From Chitinophaga sp. GbtcB8 (GTDB lineage Bacteria > Bacteroidota > Bacteroidia > Chitinophagales > Chitinophagaceae): a stretch of DNA of 64,000 bases. The notes beneath the pieces were generated by a model. It ran no database searches, was not told the origin of the DNA, and saw nothing but the letters and a program-made list of their open reading frames with translations. The position numbers were made by a program, and so were the translations under genes. The stretch's first letter is position 1. The number at the start of each line of letters is the position of its first letter. The stretch covers positions 310,001-374,000 of the forward strand of contig NZ_JAGXJN010000001.1 in assembly GCF_019091455.1 (NCBI RefSeq). Reading direction: 5' to 3'. Below, one piece after another: positions 8,661 to 18,247 of this stretch.

Positions 8661-10112
8661 TTATCTGTTACCGTATGCAATTTCATCGTCCGGGAAAGGC
8701 AGCACCATAATAGCGCTGCTGGCCGGCACTGTGCTGCCGTTCTGCCCTGTAATGGGCATGTTCAGGCGTTTGTACATATAAAAGATCTGGCCTTCTCCAT
8801 ACAGCTCCTTACGCGCTTCTTTTACCAGCTCCTGCAGGAACACAGCTTTGGAGGGATCATTGCGCGTAACGCCTATGCCCCGGTTCAGGCGTACGGTATT
8901 AAAATAATCCCAGGCTTTGCCAGGGTCCGTGTCAAACGTGCATTCTGCAGCGATGTAATACATTTCGCTAAGGCGCATAGCCGGGGCCATTTGCGGATGC
9001 AGGTTATTATCCGGATCGCGGGCATATTTTTCCAGGCGCAGGTAGTTGGTAGAGCTGACTGTTTGTTCGGATAACCATTGTTTGTAACGGAAATCCTCCC
9101 CGCCTACCCCACCGGTTTCATACAGGTTGCGGCCTTCCTGTGTGGAGATATACAGGCCCCTGTCCGAATTACGGAACAGGCGGCGCAGCTCTTCTGTAGT
9201 ATTAGGTATGTAAAAAGCAAACAGCAGCTCTTTGTATAATACCCGGTCTTTTTTGGTATCATCCGGGTTAAGGAAATCAGCCTGCCGGGTCCAGGGAAAT
9301 TTATTGGCATTGATCACTTCCAGCGCGTTGCTAAGCGCATTGGCCTTATCACCTTTATACAGGTATACCCGTGCCAGCTGGCCACATACGGCATAATAGT
9401 TCAGGCGGTGGCGGCGCTCCTGCACAAAAAGATCGCCATTCTGTTCCGTAGATGAATCCGGGATGGGATAACCTACTTTATAACCGGCTGATACAATGGG
9501 ATCGGCCGTGGACAGCAGGGTTTTGGCAGCCTGCAGGTCTTTCAGCATCAGGTCCAGGGCTTCACCGGTTGTATACATCTTGGGCACATCCTTGCTAAAG
9601 GCGGTTACATAGGGAATACCTTTGCCGCCTGCATCAACGGCAGCGAATAAACGCAGCACATCAAAATGGCAGTAAGCGCGTATGGCCAGCGCCTCCCCTT
9701 TTACCAGCGCATAGTTCACCGGTGTAAGAATTGCCTGCTGCTTATCTACTTTTTCCAGGATAAGGTTGGCATTGGCAATCACATTGTACAATCCGCGCCA
9801 GGCGCTGTCTTTACGGCTAATGAAATCAACGTCCTTATAATTATAGAGCGCTGTTTCTCTATAATGTACCGGATCGTCGGATGCAATGGTGTAGTTCTGC
9901 GCCAGCACATCCGGGAAACCGCCCAGCAGCTCTTTGCCATACAGGTCCGGCTGTGCGCAGCGGCTGTATAAACCGTTGATAGCTTCTTTAAAACCATCTT
10001 CAGTGCTAAAAAGATCATCCTGCGATACCTGCGACTGTGGCTGCACATCCAGCCACTTTTTGCAGGAGCTAAAGGCGGTTATTATTATAATTAAGATCAA
10101 ATATCTTTTCAT
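8661..10112 (-). CDS. RagB/SusD-family nutrient-binding lipoprotein
   Basis: Surface lipoprotein of 483 aa that forms the lid of the SusC channel encoded upstream. The lipobox is in TAFSSC with Cys17, followed by the typical KKWLDVQPQSQVSQDDLFST. Conserved SusD elements include FKEAINGLYSRCAQPDLYGK, the TPR-like helices with GEALAIRAYCHFDVLRLFA, and the C-terminal MRLSEMYYIAAECTF and NTVRLNRGI. Length is normal for the family. It follows the SusC stop by 14 bases and precedes the DUF4843 gene by 9, so it is cotranscribed. Substrate not deducible. Confidence 0.95.
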   Translation of the reverse strand: MKRYLILIIIITAFSSCKKWLDVQPQSQVSQDDLFSTEDGFKEAINGLYSRCAQPDLYGKELLGGFPDVLAQNYTIASDDPVHYRETALYNYKDVDFISRKDSAWRGLYNVIANANLILEKVDKQQAILTPVNYALVKGEALAIRAYCHFDVLRLFAAVDAGGKGIPYVTAFSKDVPKMYTTGEALDLMLKDLQAAKTLLSTADPIVSAGYKVGYPIPDSSTEQNGDLFVQERRHRLNYYAVCGQLARVYLYKGDKANALSNALEVINANKFPWTRQADFLNPDDTKKDRVLYKELLFAFYIPNTTEELRRLFRNSDRGLYISTQEGRNLYETGGVGGEDFRYKQWLSEQTVSSTNYLRLEKYARDPDNNLHPQMAPAMRLSEMYYIAAECTFDTDPGKAWDYFNTVRLNRGIGVTRNDPSKAVFLQELVKEARKELYGEGQIFYMYKRLNMPITGQNGSTVPASSAIMVLPFPDDEIAYGNR

Positions 10113-10126
10113 CCGTAAATAATTTT

Positions 10127-13100
10127 TTAGAACCTGGTTGATAATGAAAAAGTGAAGCTCCTGGCAAAAGGATACTGAATACCTCTTTCCAGCTTTACGG
10201 TGGACCAGTAAAAGAGATCGTTCATGGTAAGCGCAAAGCGCAGGTTCTTCATCTTTAACTTTTTGTACAGGGTAGCCGGCGCATCGTAGCTCAGGTATAC
10301 GGATTTCAGTTCCAACCTGTCTTCCCGCTGCACAAAACGCGATGAGGTGCGGGTAAGGCTTTTATCCGTAATGTCCTTATACAGGGCATGGTCGCCAGGT
10401 TGCTTCCAGCGCAGGTCCAGCGCGCGGCTATCTACATTATACCATGGGTTGGCATTTTCAATACGGTCTACCAGGGTTTGGTTATAAATATCGCCGCCTA
10501 CTTTTCCGTAAAAGTTCAGCTGCAGCATCAGGCTTTTGTAAATGAGGCTGCCGCCAAAATAACCGTCTATATCCGGTGTTTGATCGCCTACGGGTACGGT
10601 GTTCTTCACCTTATAATCATAGGTGCGGGTACCATCCTGGTTCAGGTATATTTCTTTCCCGTTCTCCGGGTCTATGCCCAGGGAGCGTACGGCATAAATG
10701 GTGTTGAGCGATTGCCCTTCCTTGTAACGCAGCAGGGGCGCGGTGGCCAGGTCTGCTTTGGCATCCTGCTGTTTATCTACCTGGTCATTGTAGCTTTTAA
10801 GCGCATCGGATATTTTAGTGATCACATTGGTGTTGTGCACCAGGTTTATGTTTATGTTGGCCGACCAGTTGCGCGTGCGCCATACGTTAGCGCGCATGTA
10901 CACCTCATAACCTTTGTTCACCATCTCCCCAAGGTTGGCTTTGTATTTATCAAAACCCGTGGAGGTAGGTACATTAATATCCGCCAGCAGATCGCGGGTA
11001 AGCTTGTAGTAATAACGCGGTGAAATGTACACGCGGTCATTAAACAAACCCAGCTCCATGCTTACATCATAGTTATTGGTGCGCTGCCATTTCAGCTGCG
11101 GATTGCCATAGGCAGTAAACACAGCGCCTACGCCGGTAGAGTACCAGCTGCCCGTGTAATACTGGTAAGTGGTATTGGATAAATAGGCCGGGAACGACAC
11201 ACTGCCTGTTAAACCGGTAGTAGCTTTTAAACGCAGCTGGCTGATGGCGGTATGCTGCAGGAACTTTTCCTTATGCAGGTTCCAGCCAATGCCGTAAGAC
11301 CAGAAAGGGGCCATGCGGGAACCCGTGCCAAACTTGGACGAGCCATCTACCCGCACGGTACCATCCATTAAGAAACGGTTCTGGTAAGAATAGTTAAAGG
11401 ACAAAAAACCGCCAATGAGGCGCTGCTCCTCAATATCGCCGGTGGGCGCCGTATTATCTTCATACTTGCGGGCAAATGTGATATTGGTGAACCGGTCATT
11501 GGTAAAGCCTATAGCGGAAAAACTTTTGATGTCTGTTTTTGTTGCCTGCACATTCATCCCTAATGAAAAGTTCAGGAAATGCGTGTTTTGCAGGGCCTTG
11601 TTGTAGGTGATGGTGGCATAACCATCCACCTGCATATCATCCTGGCTGGTGTAGGTGTATTTGCCACGGTCTTTCAGCGCGTCGCCACTGTAAAAGTAGT
11701 AGTAGTTGCTGAGCGGCGATGCAAAAACATCCTCCGTGGTTTTACGTTTGGTAAGGCTTACGGTTGCATTGAACCGCAATGCATCAGTGGGTGTGTATTG
11801 TGTAGAAAAAGCGTCAATAAATTCCAGGTATGATGATTTGTTAAAACTGCCGGTGGTAGCGTCGTACAAAGGATTGAGCACAGTGGTGGTAAGGCCGGCA
11901 TCCTCTCCCTTGTCATTCAAACCGCGGTAATTCCATTTATCTATTTCACGGATCAAACGGCCGGCGGAATCGCGCATGGGATAATAAGGGTTCATATTCA
12001 CATACTGGTCAAAATTGCCGTATGGCGATGCCTTAGCGCTTACCTGCGACAGTGTGAACTGGTTACGGAACAGCAGCTTCTGGCTTTTAGGCTGGTAAGA
12101 AAGCGTATTACTTAAGCTGTAACGATCGCGCCCCGAGCCTTTCATAACGCCGTTGTTGGTCTGGTAACGCGCATCAATACCATACCGGATGGCAGACGAA
12201 CCGCCCTGCAATGACACAGAATGTTTATGACCAAAGTCCGTAGCCACCGGCTGCGACAGCCAATAGGTATTAATGCCGCTGAGCACATTTTTCTTTTTGG
12301 CGTAATACAGCTTCTCCAGATCGTCGGCACTGCTCACGCCATTGCTGGTGTATAAACCGGCCAGCCTCTCATACTCCAGCTTTTGCGTAGCATCTAATAC
12401 GTTATAGGCAGTAAGGTCCGGTGTGGTTACATTCAGCTCATAGTTATAATACAGCTCCAGCTCTCCTTCTTTAGGTGCGCGGGTTTGTATCACCACTACA
12501 CCATTGGATGCTCGCGAGCCGTAAATTGCGGTAGCAGCGGCATCTTTCAGCAGGGTTACCATTTCTACCCGGTTAAAGTCCAGGTCAAAAATTGTTTCTA
12601 TGCTTACCTGGTAACCATCCAGTATAAATAATGGCAGGTTGGTTACATTGGCCAGCTGCGTTCTGCTTAGCTGGCCTGCATCGCCGGTAGGTATGGCGGT
12701 AGTGCCGCGCACATTTACATTGGGCAGCTGGTTAGGATTAGCGCCTGCAATATTATTTTCCACCAAACGGAAAGAGGGATCAGAGGCCTGTATGCTTTGC
12801 AGGATGTTCTGCGGGTTAAAACGTTTCAGCTCCTCGCCGGTAATAGTAATAGCGGAGCCGGTATAACTTTCTTTCTTCAGCTGCTGGTAACCATTCACCA
12901 CAAAGTCTTTCATAGACTGCACTTCTGTAAGCAGCTTAACATCAATATTGGCACGGTTACCTATTTTAACCTCCTGCATTTTATAACCAATGTAACTGAA
13001 TACCAGCGTGCCATTGGGCGGTACGTTATTCAGGCGGTACTTACCATTCTCATTGGTTTTGGCGCCATTGGTGGTGCCTTTTACCACCACGGTTACGCCT

Positions 13101-13618
13101 GGCAGCGGCACGCCGGATTCCTCTGTTACCTGCCCGCTTACAGCAAACTGCTGCAGCTCACCGGAAGGCGTAGCTGTAGCTGAACCTATCACTGCTGCGC
13201 TCACGGGCTCCATATTAAGGTCAGAAGGAGTAATGGGATGATCGGCCGGTTTTGTGCCGGACTTCTTGTAAAGAATGTACTGGTCCTGCCCTACCTGCTC
13301 TGCTTCCAGGCCTAAAGGCAACAGGAATTTGTTGAGATAATCAATCAGTTTGGTAGCGGGATCTTTGACCGGCGGCGCATCTGCATAAATACCCTTTACC
13401 GTGTTACCAACATAGTTAATGCGTATGTTGTAACGGCGCTCCATATGGGCCAGGTGATCTTTGAGCGGCTCCTGGTCCTCTGTGTTGTTTTGTACGTAAT
13501 AAACAGATCTATCAATGGCCGGGCCCTGTGCTTTACCAATGGCAGTAAGACTGCCCAATTGGATCAAAAGAGCCAAGGCAAGGCCACCACCGGTATATCC
13601 GGCGTGAATTTTCACCAT
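10127..13618 (-). CDS. SusC/RagA-type TonB-dependent receptor with STN domain
   Basis: Complete outer-membrane TonB-linked transporter of 1163 aa that pairs with the SusD downstream. It has a signal sequence (GGLALALLIQLGSLTAIGKA) and an STN signalling domain (about residues 58-115, HMERRYNIRINYVGN). A carboxypeptidase-like domain follows (about 157-235, GQVTEESGVPLPGVTVVVKG), then the plug (about 245-375, ATAIYGSRASNGVVVIQT) and a C-terminal beta barrel ending in the outer-membrane signature SFTFSLSTRF. The STN domain links it to the FecR gene 57 bases upstream. The early region (GAKTNENGKYRLNNVPPNG) is canonical. No glycoside hydrolase is in the operon, so the cargo might be a peptide, metal chelate or glycan. 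Confidence 0.96.
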   Translation of the reverse strand: MVKIHAGYTGGGLALALLIQLGSLTAIGKAQGPAIDRSVYYVQNNTEDQEPLKDHLAHMERRYNIRINYVGNTVKGIYADAPPVKDPATKLIDYLNKFLLPLGLEAEQVGQDQYILYKKSGTKPADHPITPSDLNMEPVSAAVIGSATATPSGELQQFAVSGQVTEESGVPLPGVTVVVKGTTNGAKTNENGKYRLNNVPPNGTLVFSYIGYKMQEVKIGNRANIDVKLLTEVQSMKDFVVNGYQQLKKESYTGSAITITGEELKRFNPQNILQSIQASDPSFRLVENNIAGANPNQLPNVNVRGTTAIPTGDAGQLSRTQLANVTNLPLFILDGYQVSIETIFDLDFNRVEMVTLLKDAAATAIYGSRASNGVVVIQTRAPKEGELELYYNYELNVTTPDLTAYNVLDATQKLEYERLAGLYTSNGVSSADDLEKLYYAKKKNVLSGINTYWLSQPVATDFGHKHSVSLQGGSSAIRYGIDARYQTNNGVMKGSGRDRYSLSNTLSYQPKSQKLLFRNQFTLSQVSAKASPYGNFDQYVNMNPYYPMRDSAGRLIREIDKWNYRGLNDKGEDAGLTTTVLNPLYDATTGSFNKSSYLEFIDAFSTQYTPTDALRFNATVSLTKRKTTEDVFASPLSNYYYFYSGDALKDRGKYTYTSQDDMQVDGYATITYNKALQNTHFLNFSLGMNVQATKTDIKSFSAIGFTNDRFTNITFARKYEDNTAPTGDIEEQRLIGGFLSFNYSYQNRFLMDGTVRVDGSSKFGTGSRMAPFWSYGIGWNLHKEKFLQHTAISQLRLKATTGLTGSVSFPAYLSNTTYQYYTGSWYSTGVGAVFTAYGNPQLKWQRTNNYDVSMELGLFNDRVYISPRYYYKLTRDLLADINVPTSTGFDKYKANLGEMVNKGYEVYMRANVWRTRNWSANININLVHNTNVITKISDALKSYNDQVDKQQDAKADLATAPLLRYKEGQSLNTIYAVRSLGIDPENGKEIYLNQDGTRTYDYKVKNTVPVGDQTPDIDGYFGGSLIYKSLMLQLNFYGKVGGDIYNQTLVDRIENANPWYNVDSRALDLRWKQPGDHALYKDITDKSLTRTSSRFVQREDRLELKSVYLSYDAPATLYKKLKMKNLRFALTMNDLFYWSTVKLERGIQYPFARSFTFSLSTRF

Positions 13619-13675
13619 AGCATTAGATTAAGGTTGGTTATATGTATTTACGAAACACTGTTACTTGTACTGCTT

Positions 13676-14731
13676 TTATTCCCCCTGTATTTTACTGATC
13701 CTGTATGTGTTAGCTCCTGTCTTTTCGGTATGTACATTAAACGATCTTCCGAGTGTTATAAAAAACACGGTGATATTATCCCTGGGTATAGTGCCTGTAA
13801 AGGTTTGGGCGCCCAGGCTGTCATCTTCCAGCACAATGGTAAGGCCCAGGTTATCCTGTAATGAGCGGATCACCTCTGCTACCGGCGTTTCATTGAACAG
13901 CAGTGCCGGTGTGCTCCAGGATGCATATTGCTCCGGGTTCACGCGCTGGTTGCTCAGCTCCGCGGTGGCGGCGGAGTAGGTAACCATATCACCGGGTTTC
14001 ATGGTAATAGGCGCGGTGGCTTTTTTGGCGGATGTGGTATTGTTCAGCGTCAGCTTTACCACTCCGTTGCGCAGCACCACCTGTGTTTTTACCCGGCGTG
14101 TGTTCACATTAAATTCTGTACCTACTACCTGAATGCTTACATCATCGGTATGTACAACAAACCGCTGGTTATTGTAGGTATGCTGTACCGTAAAAAATGC
14201 TTCGCCCTTCAGCCACACTTCACGGGGCCCGGTACCGGCCCATTTTTTAGAAAAAGATAACGTGGAATTTACATTCAGCTTTACTACCGAATGGTCAGGC
14301 AGCTCAATGGTTTTCATTTCTCCCATTACCGTAGCGTATTGCACGGTTTTATTGAAGGAAAAGAAAATAACTGCACAGGCAACCAGCACCCCTGCCAGCA
14401 GGGCAGCGGCCGCATAAGGCCACCACCGGCGTTTTTTGTGCAGGGCTACCAGCTTAGCGCCGGTAGCTGTATGTTGGTTTGCGATGGAAATACTTTGTAA
14501 TACTTTTTCCCAGGTCTGCTCCTCATCCTGCGTGGCCGGTGCATGTGCAGGGCCGCCGCCTATCAGCAGCAGCAGCTCGCGGGCCTGGTTTACAGCAGGC
14601 TGTTTATCAGGGTTTTCCTGCAGCCATTGCTCCCAGAACCGTGTAACTTCCGGCTCCTGTTCCAGCACCCACTTGCGGAAATCAGGATGTTGTAAAAAAT
14701 CCTCCGTCTTAAAGTCCCTGAATGTCATCAT
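13676..14731 (-). CDS. FecR-type anti-sigma factor
   Basis: Inner-membrane anti-sigma regulator of 351 aa for the SusC locus that follows. The cytoplasmic N-terminus (FRDFKTEDFLQHPDFRKWVL) is followed by a single membrane helix at about residues 98-120 (AAAALLAGVLVACAVIFF). The periplasmic FecR domain (about 130-235) contains MKTIELPDHSVVKLNVNSTL and RFVVHTDDVSIQVVGTEFNV. The C-terminal DUF4974 domain contains VAEVIRSLQDNLGLTIVLED. It is only distantly similar to the FecR at 1979-3166, so the two loci are separate systems rather than a fresh duplication. It lies 91 bases after the sigma gene. Confidence 0.93.
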   Translation of the reverse strand: MMTFRDFKTEDFLQHPDFRKWVLEQEPEVTRFWEQWLQENPDKQPAVNQARELLLLIGGGPAHAPATQDEEQTWEKVLQSISIANQHTATGAKLVALHKKRRWWPYAAAALLAGVLVACAVIFFSFNKTVQYATVMGEMKTIELPDHSVVKLNVNSTLSFSKKWAGTGPREVWLKGEAFFTVQHTYNNQRFVVHTDDVSIQVVGTEFNVNTRRVKTQVVLRNGVVKLTLNNTTSAKKATAPITMKPGDMVTYSAATAELSNQRVNPEQYASWSTPALLFNETPVAEVIRSLQDNLGLTIVLEDDSLGAQTFTGTIPRDNITVFFITLGRSFNVHTEKTGANTYRISKIQGE

Positions 14732-14822
14732 TGGTTCTTAATAAGGTAAAGCAGTGAATGGTGAAAATCTTAGCGTGTTTTGGAAAGTTTTTTTAAAAAA
14801 AGTTTCCGCCCCTCAAAAATGG

Positions 14823-15407
14823 CTATAAAAACCGTTGGTGCTCAAGCACTATTAATAATAGCGGCAGCAGCTGATCACTATTTTTCTTCAGGTAATTCAA
14901 TGCTTTGGAGAGCAGCACGTAGGTTGAGTTCATGCTCAGCGACATGATTTCCGCTGTTTGCTGCGTATCCAGTCCTTCGTAAAAGCGCAGGTATAAGATC
15001 TCCCGCTGGCGGCGGGGCAGGCTGCTCATCACCTTTTCCAGCTTTTGGGTACGTTCTGCGCTGGCCTGCTCGTTGATCAGGTCATCTTCACGGGAGTGCG
15101 TGAATGGCTCTTCCGTATGTTCAAACAGGCGGCTGAACACACCCTGTTGCTGGCGGCCGATCTTCCTTTTCAGGCTGGCCAGCAGGTAAAATTTAATGGA
15201 ATCTGTTACGGATAAACGTTCCCGGCTTAGCCAGATGCCGGTAAACAGGTCGTGAATGCAATCCTTTACCAGGTTGCCATCTGCGTGCAGCTTCATGCCA
15301 TAGCGGTAAAGGGAATGAAAATGCGTGCTGTAAATGAAAGCCAGTGCATCCTGGTCGCCTTCCATTACCTTACTCCAAAGCGCGCTATCATTCAGGCTGC
15401 CGTACAA
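14823..15407 (-). CDS. ECF RNA polymerase sigma-70 factor with TTG start
   Basis: ECF sigma factor of 194 aa, the head of the second sigma-FecR-SusC-SusD locus. Region 2 is at about residues 25-85 (GNLVKDCIHDLFTGIWLSRE). Region 4 is at about 125-180 (LPRRQREILYLRFYEGLDTQ, then QTAEIMSLSMNSTYVLLSKA). The start I accept is a TTG at 15407. No in-frame ATG, GTG or other TTG lies between the upstream stop (TGA at 15435-15437) and this point. Starting at the first internal ATG (Met16) would remove conserved sequence (LNDSALWSKVMEGDQDA). A weak start would keep basal levels low, which suits a FecR-controlled factor, but that is inference. Confidence 0.9.
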   Translation of the reverse strand: MYGSLNDSALWSKVMEGDQDALAFIYSTHFHSLYRYGMKLHADGNLVKDCIHDLFTGIWLSRERLSVTDSIKFYLLASLKRKIGRQQQGVFSRLFEHTEEPFTHSREDDLINEQASAERTQKLEKVMSSLPRRQREILYLRFYEGLDTQQTAEIMSLSMNSTYVLLSKALNYLKKNSDQLLPLLLIVLEHQRFL

Positions 15408-15496
15408 GCTATTTAAGATTTGGTTTATTACGGTTCAGGTGTACTGGTGGTGTATTCTATCCGCTAAAGATATGAACCGGAATAATAAGATGCAAC

Positions 15497-16483
15497 CTAC
15501 TTTATCTTCACCGGCGTAACTCCTTCTTTGGTGATCTTTACAGGAGTGATCAATCCATCTTTATCAAAATGCATTTCATCAATACAAACCACGCGGTTAT
15601 TGGCAGCGGTTTCAGTTAAAGGCCGGCGGTGGTACACAATATACCATTGATCCGTGCCGGGCAGCTGTATTACGGAGTGGTGGCCGGCGCCGGTAGCTAC
15701 GCCCATATCCTGCTGTAATATTTTCCCGATGCGTTTAAAAGGCCCGGCAGGGGAATCGGCTATGGCATAGGCTACGGAATAGTCCGGGCCGCCCCAGCCC
15801 CCTTCAGACCACATAAAATAATATTTGCCATTGCGGATGAACATAAACGGCCCTTCCACATATCCTTTGGGCGTGATCTCCTTAAATGTAGTGCCATCTG
15901 CAAAAGGCTCAAAGCCGGTAAAATCGGATTTCAGGCGGGCAATATTACAATGCTGCCAGCCGCCGTAGATCATATAATAACGGCCATCCTTGTCATGGAA
16001 CACAAACTGGTCTATAGGCTGGGCGCCGTTATGGAATTTATCGATCAGCGGTTTGCCCAGGTAATCCTTATAGGGACCACCCGGCTGGTTGGCTACGGCT
16101 ACACCTATGCCACCCTTTTCCTGGTTGTTCTGAATATCGTTGGCAGCAAAGAAGAAATAGTATTTGCCTTGTTTTTCTACAATGGCCGGGGCCCACATGG
16201 CGCGTTTGGCCCATTTAATAGCGCCGCTGTCCAGTACATGCGGGTGTTTTACCCAGCGGCTCATATCGGTTGAGGAAAAGGCGTCAAAGAACACCTGGTT
16301 CTCATATTTGTCAGAATAGGTAGGGAAGATCCAGTAAGTTTTACCAAAAATAGCCGCTTCAGGATCAGCATACCAGCCACTGATCACGGGATTGCCCACC
16401 TTTTTCTGCTGTGCAACGGCTGTAGTTAAGGAGATTGCAGCACCCAGGAATACCGCGATCGAAAATACCAGTGTCTTTCTCAT
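15497..16483 (-). CDS. Glycoside hydrolase family 43 (arabinosidase/xylosidase-like), secreted
   Basis: Five-bladed beta-propeller glycosidase of 328 aa with a signal peptide (RKTLVFSIAVFLGAAISLTT), so probably periplasmic. The three family acids are visible: general base Asp in SGWYADPEAAIF, the pKa-modulating Asp in QPIDQFVFHDKDG, and general acid Glu in YVEGPFMFIRNG. GH43 enzymes remove alpha-L-arabinofuranose or beta-D-xylose from plant side chains; the exact substrate cannot be told. The frame is open to an ATG at 16543, but the signal peptide begins at 16483. It stands alone, with 88 bases between its stop and the sigma gene start on the same strand. Confidence 0.9.
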   Translation of the reverse strand: MRKTLVFSIAVFLGAAISLTTAVAQQKKVGNPVISGWYADPEAAIFGKTYWIFPTYSDKYENQVFFDAFSSTDMSRWVKHPHVLDSGAIKWAKRAMWAPAIVEKQGKYYFFFAANDIQNNQEKGGIGVAVANQPGGPYKDYLGKPLIDKFHNGAQPIDQFVFHDKDGRYYMIYGGWQHCNIARLKSDFTGFEPFADGTTFKEITPKGYVEGPFMFIRNGKYYFMWSEGGWGGPDYSVAYAIADSPAGPFKRIGKILQQDMGVATGAGHHSVIQLPGTDQWYIVYHRRPLTETAANNRVVCIDEMHFDKDGLITPVKITKEGVTPVKIK

Positions 16484-16527
16484 AGCTATTACTAATACGT
16501 TTAAGTAGTGCGCCAAAATACAACGGG

Positions 16528-16552
16528 AATTACTAATTGTCAATTAGTAATT
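16528..16552. repeat. AT-rich palindromic element overlapping the antiporter stop codon
   Basis: A perfect inverted repeat with 12-bp arms, AATTACTAATTG (16528-16539) and CAATTAGTAATT (16541-16552), and a single-base loop. The right arm supplies the first two plus-strand bases of the antiporter stop triplet (16551-16553). The core word AATTGTCAATTA recurs at 51935-51946, between uxaC and uxaB. Confidence 0.7.
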
Positions 16553-18179
16553 ATTCTGTGATTTCTCCGCTCACCATCAACCGGATCTTCTCCTCTTCCA
16601 GGTCCAGCAGGCCAATGTATTTGCGGATCAGGTCTTCGTCTATCTCCTGCTTTTTATTCAGTTTTTGCAATAGCTCACGCTGCTCTTTGATCACTGCGCC
16701 TACGGCGGCGCGGTAATGTTTGCTGGTAGTTTCAGCTGCCAGCTGCATATTTTCCGCTGCTTCATCCTGCAGGCGTTCCAGCAGGTGAATATCACTTTCA
16801 TAGCGCACCTTTAAGCTTTGCAATTGTTCATTGGCGGCTATTTTCTCCAGGTACTGCTCATTTAGCACACGCAGCCCCGTATGCGCCAGCTTGCGGCGCA
16901 CCACTTTTTCCTGCTCTACATAAGGCATGGGGTAATCATTGTCTTCCAGCTTTAACCAGCGCACCACTATGGGTAAGGTTAGGCCCTGGAATACCAGCGT
17001 TATCAGGATCACGGTAAAGGTGATGAAAAGAATAAGGTTACGTTGCGGAAAAGGCGTGCCATTGGTTAAGGTGATAGGAATAGACAATGCTGCCGCCAGC
17101 GATACCACACCCCGCATACCGGCCCAGCCAAAGGCCAGCGGCGAACGCCAACCGGGCCTGCTATCTGCCGTAGTAATAAATTTACTGGCAAAAACGGTGA
17201 AGGCAGATGCCCCCAGGGTACATAAAAGCCTGGCCACGATCAGCGCCAGGGAAATGATCAACCCATAACGGATAGCATCGCCCATACTTACTGTACCCAG
17301 TTGCTGTACAATAAACGGCAGCTCCAGCCCTATCAGCATAAACACAATACCATTTAATGCAAAGCCAATGGTTGACCATACATTCTCTCCCTTGAAACGG
17401 CTGCCCGGGCTCAGGATCACGTTACTGCGGGTAGACAGGAACAACCCGCCGCTTACCACTGCCAGCACACCGGAAAAGTGAAACTCTTCCGCTACTATGT
17501 ACATTACATACGGCGCAATAAAGGTGAGCACAATGTCAACATTAGTAGTGGTAGGCAGCCAGCGGTGAATGGCATAAAACACCAGGGCCACAGCCAGCCC
17601 GATAAGAATACCCATAATGATCACCACAAAAAAGCTCACAATTGCCTCATGGAAAACGAATTTGCCGGAATCAATGGCGCTGTATGCAAAACGGAAAACA
17701 ATTAAGCTGGAAGCATCATTCAGCAGGCTTTCCCCTTCCACTATTGTTACCAGCCGTTTAGGCACCTTAATACTTTTTAAGATAGAGGTGGCCGATACTG
17801 CATCCGGCGGTGAAATAATACCACCCAGCAAAAAGCCCATGGGCAGCGTAAATGCCGGGATCAGGCTTGAAGATATAACGGCAATTACGCAGGAGGTAAG
17901 TATTACAATGAGGAAGGCAAAACTGGCAATTACCCGCCGGAACTTCCAGAAATCTTTCCAGGAAGTTTGCCAGGCAGCTTCAAATAACAGTGGTGGTAAA
18001 AAGATCACGAAGATGAGCTCCGGGTTGATCTGAATTTGCGGCAGGCGCGGAATAAAGCTCAGGCACAAGCCGCCCAGCACCAGCACAATCGGGTAAGAGA
18101 TCTTTAAACGATGCGCCAGCATAACAAGGAACAGGATCACCAGCAGCAGGAAAATATAAAGGCTAAAGGTATTATGCAT
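16551..18179 (-). CDS. Na+/H+ antiporter (CPA1 family)
   Basis: Polytopic inner-membrane monovalent cation/proton exchanger of 542 aa from the ATG at 18179. The frame is open to an ATG at 18224, but MHNTFSLYIFLLLVILFLVM is a natural first helix. About twelve hydrophobic segments fill residues 5-420. The CPA1 ion-binding signature is present as GGIISPPDAVSATSILKSIK, and VEGESLLNDASSLIVFRFAY holds the conserved aspartate helix. A charged cytoplasmic tail of about 110 residues (EQEKVVRRKLAHTGLRVLNE onward) follows, as in NhaP/NHE-like bacterial members. Likely role: pH and sodium homeostasis. Regulation not visible. Confidence 0.93.
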   Translation of the reverse strand: MHNTFSLYIFLLLVILFLVMLAHRLKISYPIVLVLGGLCLSFIPRLPQIQINPELIFVIFLPPLLFEAAWQTSWKDFWKFRRVIASFAFLIVILTSCVIAVISSSLIPAFTLPMGFLLGGIISPPDAVSATSILKSIKVPKRLVTIVEGESLLNDASSLIVFRFAYSAIDSGKFVFHEAIVSFFVVIIMGILIGLAVALVFYAIHRWLPTTTNVDIVLTFIAPYVMYIVAEEFHFSGVLAVVSGGLFLSTRSNVILSPGSRFKGENVWSTIGFALNGIVFMLIGLELPFIVQQLGTVSMGDAIRYGLIISLALIVARLLCTLGASAFTVFASKFITTADSRPGWRSPLAFGWAGMRGVVSLAAALSIPITLTNGTPFPQRNLILFITFTVILITLVFQGLTLPIVVRWLKLEDNDYPMPYVEQEKVVRRKLAHTGLRVLNEQYLEKIAANEQLQSLKVRYESDIHLLERLQDEAAENMQLAAETTSKHYRAAVGAVIKEQRELLQKLNKKQEIDEDLIRKYIGLLDLEEEKIRLMVSGEITE

Positions 18180-18247
18180 AAATATGTATAAGTCAAATTC
18201 TGCGTTGGCCCTAAAATAATACAATTATCCTAATGCGCCAGCAGCCT

